This document shows positions 40,634 to 47,157 of a stretch of DNA of 64,000 bases, piece by piece. This stretch comes from Kitasatospora acidiphila (GTDB taxonomy: Bacteria; Actinomycetota; Actinomycetes; Streptomycetales; Streptomycetaceae): contig NZ_VIGB01000003.1 of NCBI RefSeq assembly GCF_006636205.1, forward strand, positions 7,256,501 to 7,320,500. Reading direction: 5' to 3'. The notes below the pieces were generated by a model. That model did not search any database. It was not told the origin of the DNA and worked only from the letters and a program-made list of their open reading frames with translations. Made by a program: the position numbers and the translations under genes. How positions within the stretch are numbered: position 1 is the stretch's first letter; the number at the start of each line of letters is the position of its first letter.

Positions 40634-41037
40634 GCCGCTGCTCCACTTCGTCGTACGCCGGCACAGCCCGTCAACGAGCCGATGCGGACACTGCCGGTGG
40701 GGAAGCCGGCCTCGAAGCCGACCAGCGCGTTGAGGGTGAGCCGCTGGACAGGTCGGACGAAGCGGATCCGGCTGCCGACGAACGGCGCGAGCGGGAAGTC
40801 GGCCGGGGCGTCGCCGACCGTCACGTGGCCGAGCTCGTCCATGTCGTAGGGCTCGTGCGGCTCGTCGGGCTGGAGGTCGAGGTGGTGGTCCAGGGTGTGG
40901 AAGCGGACGGTGCCAAGCCCATCCAGCGCCAGCCACATGTGCAGCAGTTCCGGCGCGTCGGAGGGCTCGCGCGCGTGCAACCACGAGCACACCACACGGT
41001 CCAGTCGCCGACCGACCAGGTCCCCCGGGATCACCAT
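40630..41037 (-). CDS. Hypothetical protein coupled to the SMI1 gene
   Basis: 135 residues from ATG 41037. No signal or membrane segment. Recognisable patterns are LHMWLALDGLGTVRFHTLDHHLDL near the middle and FVGSRIRFVRPVQRLTLNALVGFEAGFPTGSVRIGSL toward the end, a mixed beta protein. The TGA overlaps the SMI1 start, so the two are made together. Function not recognised. Confidence 0.72.
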   Translation of the reverse strand: MVIPGDLVGRRLDRVVCSWLHAREPSDAPELLHMWLALDGLGTVRFHTLDHHLDLQPDEPHEPYDMDELGHVTVGDAPADFPLAPFVGSRIRFVRPVQRLTLNALVGFEAGFPTGSVRIGSLTGCAGVRRSGAAA

Positions 41038-41086
41038 GGGCGTGATCGTGTCAGGCGGATGCGCGGGCGGGCAACGGGATTGGCGC

Positions 41087-41710
41087 CTACAGCTGGTCGC
41101 GTCGGCGGGTCAGGTAGGCCGTCTCGGCGGTGTTGCCTGCCAGCGCGATCGCCCGGTCGTACGCCGCCCGCGACTCCTCGCTGCGGCCCAGTCGGCGCAG
41201 CAGGTCGGCGCGGGTGGCATGGAAGGCGTGGTAGCCGGCCAGCGGCAGATCGTCGATGTCCGCCAGTGCGACGTCCGGGCCGTCGACCAGGAAGGCGCGG
41301 GCGATCTCGGGCACGGTGAGCCCGCCGACCATCCACAGGGTCAGCGCCACCCGCGCCTCCATGGCGAGCGCGGGGTGGCAGCAGGTGAAGACGAGGCGGA
41401 GCCGGTCGTCGTCGATGGTGCCCAGCGGCTCCGGGGTGTCGGACAGCAACAGCGCCTCCCGCTGCTTCTCCTCCCGCCTGGCCTCGCGCCGGAGCCGGTC
41501 GATGGCCTTGCGGTGGGCGGTGGTGGTGAGCCAGGCGCCTGGATTCGCCGGGACGCCGTCGACCGGCCATCGCTCGACGGCGCTCGCGAACGCCTCGGCG
41601 GCCATCTCCTCGGCGACATCGAGGTCGCCGAAGCGCCTGGCCAGGACAGCGACCACCCGGGCCCACTCCTCGCGGTGGGCCCGGACGATCACCTCGTCCA
41701 CAACGGTCAT
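41087..41710 (-). CDS. ECF sigma factor (SigI/RpoE-DUF6596 type) with large internal in-frame deletion
   Basis: 207 residues; intact members of this class are ~400. The N-terminus (MTVVDEVIVRAHREEWARVV, region 2; DVAEEMAAEAFASAVERWP) is followed by WLTTTAHRKAIDRLRREARR and LVFTCCHPALAMEARVALTL. At about residue 142 IARAFLV jumps directly to DGPDVALADIDDLPLAGYHAFHATRADLL, which belongs near the end of the family (TPR-like C-terminus). Sigma region 4, its promoter-recognition helix and most of the DUF6596 domain are gone, so it probably cannot act as a sigma factor. The ATG overlaps the YCII stop (ATGA). Confidence 0.88.
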   Translation of the reverse strand: MTVVDEVIVRAHREEWARVVAVLARRFGDLDVAEEMAAEAFASAVERWPVDGVPANPGAWLTTTAHRKAIDRLRREARREEKQREALLLSDTPEPLGTIDDDRLRLVFTCCHPALAMEARVALTLWMVGGLTVPEIARAFLVDGPDVALADIDDLPLAGYHAFHATRADLLRRLGRSEESRAAYDRAIALAGNTAETAYLTRRRDQL

Positions 41711-42048
41711 GCGATGCCCAGGAACGGCCGGAGCTCGACCCTGCGGTTGCAGGCCTTCGACGCCAGGCCGGCAAGCCGGAGCGCCACGTCGAGGTCGGGG
41801 GCCTCGATGGCCCAGAAACCGCCGACGAACTCCTTCGACTCGATGTAGGGGCCGTCGGCGAACACCGGCTCCCCGTCCCGGCCGTCGACGACGGTGGCCG
41901 TGTCGGGCAGGGCGAGGCCGCCGCCGAAGACCCAGTGGCCGTCGGCCTTGAGCTGCTCGTTGAAGGCGTCGACCGCGGCCATCTCCTCCGGGGTGCCGTC
42001 GTAGTCGGCCGGGCCGGCGGCGATAACGGAAAACAGATAGTGCGCCAT
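41707..42048 (-). CDS. YCII-related (DGPF-domain) protein
   Basis: 113 residues from ATG 42048 with AGGAG nine bases upstream. YCII core: MAHYLFSVIAAGPADYDG, LKADGHWVFGGGLALPDTATVV, the DGPY-ESKEFVGGFWAIEAPDLD motif that names the family, and a C-terminal VELRPFLGIA. Proteins like this almost always precede an ECF sigma factor of the type found next to it, and are thought to modulate it. Here the sigma partner is internally deleted. Confidence 0.93.
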   Translation of the reverse strand: MAHYLFSVIAAGPADYDGTPEEMAAVDAFNEQLKADGHWVFGGGLALPDTATVVDGRDGEPVFADGPYIESKEFVGGFWAIEAPDLDVALRLAGLASKACNRRVELRPFLGIA

Positions 42049-42224
42049 CGGGATCATCTCCTGTCGTCGGGTGGCCGCCCTCGGGCCACCTTTCACCCTT
42101 ACTACGAACGCCGCCGCCTGGATCCGACACACTCCGCCGAGATTTCCCTTTCCAGCATCGCGAACGGCCCCGATGGCAGTGGCACCGGCTGTCCACCCGC
42201 CGAGATCAACAGGGAGGCTTCAGC

Positions 42225-42410
42225 ATGCGCAGCGCACCCGTTACGGGTTGGCAGCTGTCGCCGGGCGCGACGGCCGGGTGCCTGGCCTCACGCGGCCAGG
42301 CATCCTCGGGGGCCGTCGCCGGCACAGCGGCGCTGAGGGCGAGTTCCCAACTCACCGAAAACGTCTCGCGATCGCGGCCGCGATCGCGTCCGGTGCGTGT
42401 TCCTGGATGA
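42225..42410 (+). CDS. Small open frame with good ribosome site, unknown
   Basis: 61 codons from ATG 42225 preceded by AGGGAGG. The product (MRSAPVTGWQLSPGATAGCL...) ends in an Arg/Pro-rich tail where it overlaps the 3' end of the opposite hydrolase gene. It may be the truncated start of a larger gene; no family recognised. Confidence 0.25.
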   Translation: MRSAPVTGWQLSPGATAGCLASRGQASSGAVAGTAALRASSQLTENVSRSRPRSRPVRVPG

Positions 42411-43212
42411 AGTGCCGTGCACCCGGCAGCTCGACCACGTCGACATCGGCGAAGGACTCACGAATTCGCGGGATGCAGGCGTTCGGACGGAACACCATGT
42501 CCCGCATGCCCCATACCACCAGGACCGGCTTGTCGCCGAGCAGGACGGTTACGTCCCGGGCGAGTTGGTCCAGTAGGGGCCGCGCGGCGCGGATCTCCCT
42601 GGGCATCATGGCGAGTCCGCGCCGGGTTTCCGCGGTGGGCTGCACCGCACGATAGTGGTCGGCCTCGGCCGCGGTGAGCTTGCGCCCCAGCTCTGCGAGC
42701 AGGACGCGCTCGACCAGGAAATTCCCTTCGAGTATCCGCCGCTGCATCGGACGGCTGCTCATGATCATGCTGAACGCCCGGTTGGCCATCGCCTCGATCG
42801 GCCAGAACTGGGTGTTGCCCAGCACGATCCCCCGCAGCCGATCCGCGCGCGCGGTGGCCGCGCCCAGGCCGATGGGTCCGCCCCAGTCCTGTCCCATCAG
42901 AACGAAGCCGTCGAGCCGCAGGTGGTCGATCAGCTCGCCGAGGATCGCGGTGTGCTCGGCGATCGTGTAGCCGAAACCCGCGGGGCGTTCGGACAGTCCG
43001 AAGCCCAGATGGTCTACGGCGATGCACCGGTACCGGTCGCGTAGGGCCGTCACGATGTGCCGGTAGAGGAAGCTCCACGTCGGAGCGCCATGACAGAACA
43101 GGAGCGGCGGCCCGGCTCCCTCGTCGATGTAATGCACCCGGCCGACGGACGAGTCGAACCAGCGCGACTCGAAAGGGTACAGACTCCCGTCGGGAATGAA
43201 GTCGATCAGCAT
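42352..43212 (-). CDS. Alpha/beta hydrolase, haloalkane-dehalogenase-like
   Basis: 286 residues. HYIDEGAGPPLLFCHGAPTWSFLYRHI (oxyanion region), the nucleophile elbow MGQDWGGPIGLG with Asp as nucleophile, a cap domain with NTQFWPIEAM, and a C-terminal His in PGARHFIQEHAPD. Asp rather than Ser as nucleophile plus the QDWGG context point to dehalogenase or fluoroacetate-dehalogenase-type chemistry (epoxide hydrolase less likely). A perfect 14-bp palindrome lies 23 bp upstream of the start. Confidence 0.92.
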   Translation of the reverse strand: MLIDFIPDGSLYPFESRWFDSSVGRVHYIDEGAGPPLLFCHGAPTWSFLYRHIVTALRDRYRCIAVDHLGFGLSERPAGFGYTIAEHTAILGELIDHLRLDGFVLMGQDWGGPIGLGAATARADRLRGIVLGNTQFWPIEAMANRAFSMIMSSRPMQRRILEGNFLVERVLLAELGRKLTAAEADHYRAVQPTAETRRGLAMMPREIRAARPLLDQLARDVTVLLGDKPVLVVWGMRDMVFRPNACIPRIRESFADVDVVELPGARHFIQEHAPDAIAAAIARRFR

Positions 43213-43234
43213 CGGACCCTCCCTCGACTGTCAC

Positions 43235-43248
43235 ACTACACGTGTAGT
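43235..43248. promoter_or_regulatory. Palindromic operator candidate upstream of the hydrolase
   Basis: ACTACACGTGTAGT is a perfect palindrome 23 bp before the minus-strand ATG. It looks like a TetR-family operator overlapping the promoter. No TetR gene is visible nearby. Confidence 0.6.
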
Positions 43249-43309
43249 AGCCGAATGCGGCAGGCTCCGCCGAACTTGTCGGACCAAGCCAGGGGATCGG
43301 CGCTCCCAG

Positions 43310-43899
43310 TCAAACGAGAGGGCGTGCGGCGGCGGGGCCTTCGAGGGTCAGCCGGACGGCTTCGTCGTGAAGAGCGGCGGCGCTGATGACCGCGACCGTC
43401 GTCTCACCGATCGCGGCGGTGGTGACCAGGTAGTCGCCGTACGAGACCCGGTTCGCGTCAACCACCGTGCCGTCCACCACGAGCTGACCTCTTCCGACGC
43501 TCAACTCGCCCGGCAGCCGCAGCCATTCGCCGGGCTCCAGGCGCTTCCCGTCGGGCAGCAGGAGCGCCCCTTCGGACAGGACCTGGCCGCCGGGCAGGGG
43601 GATCAGCCCGTGGGCGAGGCGTTGACGAGGAAGTTGTAGAGGATCGACTCGGGATCCGGAGCCGAGAACACGCGAACAGGCGGGATCCGGTGGGTGATGA
43701 CCTGCACCAGGTTGTTGCGGTCCGCGTCGTAGTACCCGACCTCCAGCTGATGGAGCACGTCGTCGGCCGCCAACCAGCCTGACAGACGCTGCCATTCCGG
43801 CCGGGGCCGGGCGAGGACGGCTGCCGGTCGGCCGAACTTCCACAGGCTCTCCGCCCACATGGGATCAGCAAAACCGTGACGGTCGAACCTGTCGGACAT
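43310..43899 (-). pseudogene. Hypothetical protein gene broken by one frameshift
   Basis: ATG 43899 opens MSDRFDRHGFADPMWAESLW..., reading to NASPTG and a TGA. The adjacent frame continues naturally with LIPLPGGQVLSEGALLLPDG and ends AARPLV at 43310. Restoring one G to the run at 43607-43609 gives NASPTG-LIPLPGG without loss, a ~197-residue protein with no signal peptide and a beta-rich second half. Function not recognised. Confidence 0.65.
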
Positions 43900-44440
43900 G
43901 ACGGCTCCTCAGAAGCTCGCAGAAGCAGGCGCGATCCCTGTCCATCATGACATCGCCCTGGCTTCCGTGCCTGCGGCGGGCCGCATCCCGCGCGCGGTCG
44001 CCAGCCTGCACGAGGTGACCCGGGGAACGGAGTGGTCCGCCCCGCCCGGCTCCGGTGCACCCTCCCGCAATCGGGTGCCAGGCACGCGCCGCGGCGCTCA
44101 TGAGAATTGGTGACGGTACGCCAGGCCGCGCCGAGGGTGAGCATGGTGGTGGCGGCAAACGAACCGGCCTGCGACACCACGTCAGGTGAGGGACCTGCGG
44201 ATGTGAGTGCAGGTCAGGGCCCGGCGCAGGCCCACCTGCGTGGATTCTGTAGGTTTCCTGGGAGTGCCATTGTTGTCATGGTCACGTGCTTCTACTCTCT
44301 TGCGCAGCCGCTTAATTGACCGGCCTCCGACACCCCCACGGCGTCGCAGGCGGGCGCGGCCGGCCCGCGGGCACCCCATGCCCGCACGGTCTTCCCCCAC
44401 TTGGTGCGCTGCTTGGTGCACCGCACAGAGGAGCACGTCT
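43900..44440. promoter_or_regulatory. Intergenic region with promoter for the secreted protease
   Basis: No gene supported. TTGTTG (44270-44275) and TACTCT (44293-44298) are spaced by 17 bp, a fair -35/-10 pair ~140 bp upstream of the protease start; the sequence around it is less GC-rich than its surroundings. Confidence 0.45.
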
Positions 44441-45730
44441 TTGCGTACCCCCATGACCCCGAAGGGCCGACGCACCACGCTGGCCCTCACCGCCGCGACC
44501 GGTCTGGCGATCGCCGGCCTCGGTCTCGGCACCCAGGCCGCCTCCGCCACCACGATGGCGGCCGGCAACGCGGCCCACAACGTGACGTTCACCCGATCCT
44601 GCGCTGTCCCGCAGCACGCCGGCTACCTGGCCTGCAACGCGCTGCACGTCACCGGCGGAAGCACCGTCAGGACCCGGCTCGCGCACCCGGCCGCCGCCAA
44701 CCGCACCGCCGCCGCGCAGGCCGCCGCCACGGTCTCCGGCTACGGCCCCGCCGACATCCAGAGCGCGTACAACCTCGCCTCCGCGGCCGCCTCCAACGGC
44801 GCCGGCGAGACGGTGGCGATCGTCGACGCCCAGGACGACCCCAACGCCGAAGCCGATCTGGCCGCCTACCGCAGCCAGTTCGGCTTGCCCGCCTGCACCA
44901 CCGCCAACGGGTGCTTCAGCAAGGTGGACGAGAACGGCGGGACCAACTACCCCTCTCCCGACTCCGGTTGGGCCGGCGAGATATCGCTCGACCTGGACAT
45001 GGTCAGCGCCACCTGCCCGAACTGCAGCATTCTGCTGGTCGAGGCCAACACGGCCAGCACCCAGGACCTGGGCACCGCGGTGAACAAGGCGGTGGCGCTG
45101 GGCGCCAAGTTCGTCTCCAACAGCTACGGCGGCTCGGAGTCGGCCGACGAGACGTCGGCTGACAGCTCGTACTACAACCACCCGGGCGTCGCGATCACCG
45201 CCTCGGCGGGCGACAGCGCCTACGGAGTCGAGTACCCGGCGGCCTCGCCGTACGTCACCGCCGTGGGCGGCACCTCGCTCACCAAGGACTCCAGCGCGCG
45301 CGGCTGGAGCGAGTCGGTCTGGGGTACCAGTGCCTCCGAGGGCACCGGTTCGGGCTGCTCCGCCTACGAGGCCAAGCCGAGCTGGCAGACGGACAGCGGC
45401 TGCGGCAACCGCACGGTGGCCGACGTCTCCGCCGTCGCCGACCCGGCCACCGGCGTGGCCGTGTACGACACCTACGGCGCCTCCGGCTGGCAGGTCTACG
45501 GCGGCACCAGCGCCTCCTCGCCGATCATCGCGAGCGTCTACGCGCTGGCCGGCAACCCGGGCGCGAACACCACGCCGGCCGCCGACCTGTACGCCAACAC
45601 CTCCGCGCTGAACGACGTCACCACCGGCTCCAACGGTGACTGCGGCTCCTACCTGTGCACCGCAGGCCCGGGCTACGACGGCCCGACCGGGCTCGGCACC
45701 CCGAACGGGACCGCGGCCTTCAGCGGCTGA
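44441..45730 (+). CDS. Secreted S53 (sedolisin-type) serine-carboxyl peptidase
   Basis: I choose TTG 44441 because AGGAG lies seven bases upstream; the alternative ATG 44453 has no ribosome site. Signal peptide residues 1-36 (ends ASA). No long S53 propeptide; the catalytic domain starts near GYGPADIQSAYNLASAAAS. Catalytic Glu/Asp in WAGEISLDLDMVSATCPNC, oxyanion Asp in ITASAGDSAYG, nucleophile Ser in YGGTSASSPI. Cys pairs (ACTTANGCF; CGSYLC) suggest extracellular disulfides. ~429 residues. An SSI-type inhibitor gene follows 446 bp downstream. Confidence 0.9.
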   Translation: MRTPMTPKGRRTTLALTAATGLAIAGLGLGTQAASATTMAAGNAAHNVTFTRSCAVPQHAGYLACNALHVTGGSTVRTRLAHPAAANRTAAAQAAATVSGYGPADIQSAYNLASAAASNGAGETVAIVDAQDDPNAEADLAAYRSQFGLPACTTANGCFSKVDENGGTNYPSPDSGWAGEISLDLDMVSATCPNCSILLVEANTASTQDLGTAVNKAVALGAKFVSNSYGGSESADETSADSSYYNHPGVAITASAGDSAYGVEYPAASPYVTAVGGTSLTKDSSARGWSESVWGTSASEGTGSGCSAYEAKPSWQTDSGCGNRTVADVSAVADPATGVAVYDTYGASGWQVYGGTSASSPIIASVYALAGNPGANTTPAADLYANTSALNDVTTGSNGDCGSYLCTAGPGYDGPTGLGTPNGTAAFSG

Positions 45731-45735
45731 CTGCT

Positions 45736-45801
45736 GTCCGCTTCCCGTCCGCTTTCCGTCCGATTCGTGTCTGATTCCCGTCCGAGTCCTGTCTGATCCA
45801 C
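45736..45801. repeat. Six tandem 11-nt repeats just after the protease stop
   Basis: Units start at 45736, 45747, 45758, 45769, 45780 and 45791, all beginning GTCCG or GTCTG (first unit GTCCGCTTCCC). They start five bases past the TGA. The period is close to one DNA turn. Confidence 0.8.
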
Positions 45802-45820
45802 CAGCGCCAGCCGAGTGACC

Positions 45821-45866
45821 GGCCGGCCACCGCGCGAAGCCTCCCGGCCGCACGCGGTGGCCGGCC
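45821..45866 (+). terminator. Hairpin terminator of the protease gene
   Basis: CCGGCCACCGCG (45823-45834) is perfectly complementary to CGCGGTGGCCGG (45853-45864), with an 18-nt loop, 92 bp past the stop. Confidence 0.8.
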
Positions 45867-46176
45867 TTCGCCGTTGGACATGTTGAAAGTTGACCATCCG
45901 TCACTGGCTGTGGATCGGGACTCCACGGATGGTGTCCATCTCGGCCGTTCGAGGGTGGCCGACTCGCCGAGGCGGTGGGGCTGCCGCGTTCGGCGCGCCG
46001 GTGCGGGGTGGGATGGGAGTGAAGTCGAGGGGTGACCGTGGCAACCGCGAGGGCGGGATCCGGCCACGGGGACGGTCGTGGCGGGTGGCTGCCGCCCGCC
46101 CCTCAATTGTGTCCATGACAAGCTCCTGTGCTGATACTGCCGAGTCCGTCCGGACAGTCGACCAAAGGAGTTCGAT

Positions 46177-46635
46177 ATGCGTACTCGCAGTGTTCTCAAG
46201 GCAGTTCTCGGCACCGTCGCGGCCGCGGCGCTGGTGGCCGGCAGCGCCCCGCTCGCCGCCGCCGTCGCCCCGGCCGCCACCGCGCCCGTCGTCGCCGGCA
46301 ATCCCGCCGCCGACCCGGGGTCCGACCTGCTGCTTCTGACGGTGGCGGCGACCGCCCCGAACACCGCCACCGCGACCCGCACGGTCATGCTCGACTGCGG
46401 CGGCGCGGCGCCGGCCGGGGACCACCCCGACGCCGCGGCCGCTTGTTCAGAACTGCTGGGCGCGCAGGGCGACTTCAGCGCCCTGGTGCCGTCCCACACC
46501 TTCTGTCCGGAGCTCTACCTGCCGGTCACCGCGACCGCCACGGGCCTGTGGGGAGCTCAACCCATCGCGTACCAGCAGACGTTCACCAACGAGTGCGCGC
46601 TGTGGCGCGCAACCGGACGGGTCTTCGCATTCTGA
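46177..46635 (+). CDS. SSI-type (Streptomyces subtilisin inhibitor family, I16) secreted inhibitor with P1 glutamate
   Basis: 152 residues from ATG 46177 behind AAAGGAG. Signal peptide ends near ALA (residues 1-29). The mature part has the SSI layout: LLLLTVAAT, a first disulfide pair (MLDCGG... AAACSEL), the reactive loop HTFCPELYLPV, then LWGAQPIAYQQTF-TNECALWRATGRVFAF. In SSI the loop is C-P-M-V-Y, with Met as P1; here it is C-P-E-L-Y, giving Glu112 as P1. This predicts inhibition of a Glu-specific protease rather than subtilisin or trypsin. Confidence 0.92.
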   Translation: MRTRSVLKAVLGTVAAAALVAGSAPLAAAVAPAATAPVVAGNPAADPGSDLLLLTVAATAPNTATATRTVMLDCGGAAPAGDHPDAAAACSELLGAQGDFSALVPSHTFCPELYLPVTATATGLWGAQPIAYQQTFTNECALWRATGRVFAF

Positions 46636-46660
46636 CCGACGCCGCAGGTAGGTGAACGGC

Positions 46661-46714
46661 CCGGCGAGCGCGGCCGGCGACGGGGATTCCCCGGCCGCCG
46701 GCCGCGCTCGCCGG
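46661..46714. terminator. Long hairpin after the inhibitor gene
   Basis: A 19-bp perfect stem: 46661-46679 (CCGGCGAGCGCGGCCGGCG) pairs with 46696-46714, 26 bp past the inhibitor stop. Confidence 0.85.
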
Positions 46715-46769
46715 AACGTTCCCTCATCCAGCGGCACATGCGATCGCCCGGTGTTCGATCTTCGGAAGA

Positions 46770-47050
46770 CCGAATCGCTGACGGCGGGCCACATCCCGAC
46801 CCCGCCACGGCAGCAGACGGCAAGTGCCTGCACATCCTCCGCATCGATCCGGTCGCCGGTCCCGTTGTCCAACGCATCTTCAACGAAGACCTGCGCGGCC
46901 GAGGCATCTTCGCGCTCGCCGAGAGCCTGACCCGCGACGGGCTCTTGCCGCCCTCGGGTCACGACCGCGCCCGCAACCCCCAGCGCGACGGGCGCGCCCG
47001 GGGCAAGTCCGCTGTGCGCGCCATCCTGGTCAACCCCCGCCAGGTGATCT
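46770..47050 (+). pseudogene. Fragment of a serine recombinase (recombinase domain)
   Basis: The plus frame encodes ADGGPHPDPATAADGK, IDPVAGPVVQRIFNEDL, GRGIFALAESLTRDG, SGHDRARNPQRDGRARGKSA and VRAILVNPRQVI. This is the recombinase-domain segment that follows the catalytic domain in large serine integrases (consensus RAILxNPRYTGRQVW). The N-terminal catalytic domain and zinc ribbon are absent. It has diverged from the recombinase remnant at 58.1-59.5 kb, so it is not a simple duplicate of it. Confidence 0.78.
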
Positions 47051-47157
47051 CAATGTCAGTGCGTCCGCGCCGTGCCGGCAGTGGTAGGGGAGGCGGTTCC
47101 CGACGACGGGGCGGGCCCGACCCACCAACACCGCCAGGGAGTGTGGATCACATGGCG

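Noticed and set aside
45736..45801. SARP operator for the SSI gene
   Set aside because: The array is 376 bp upstream of that gene and before a terminator; position does not fit a promoter-proximal activator.
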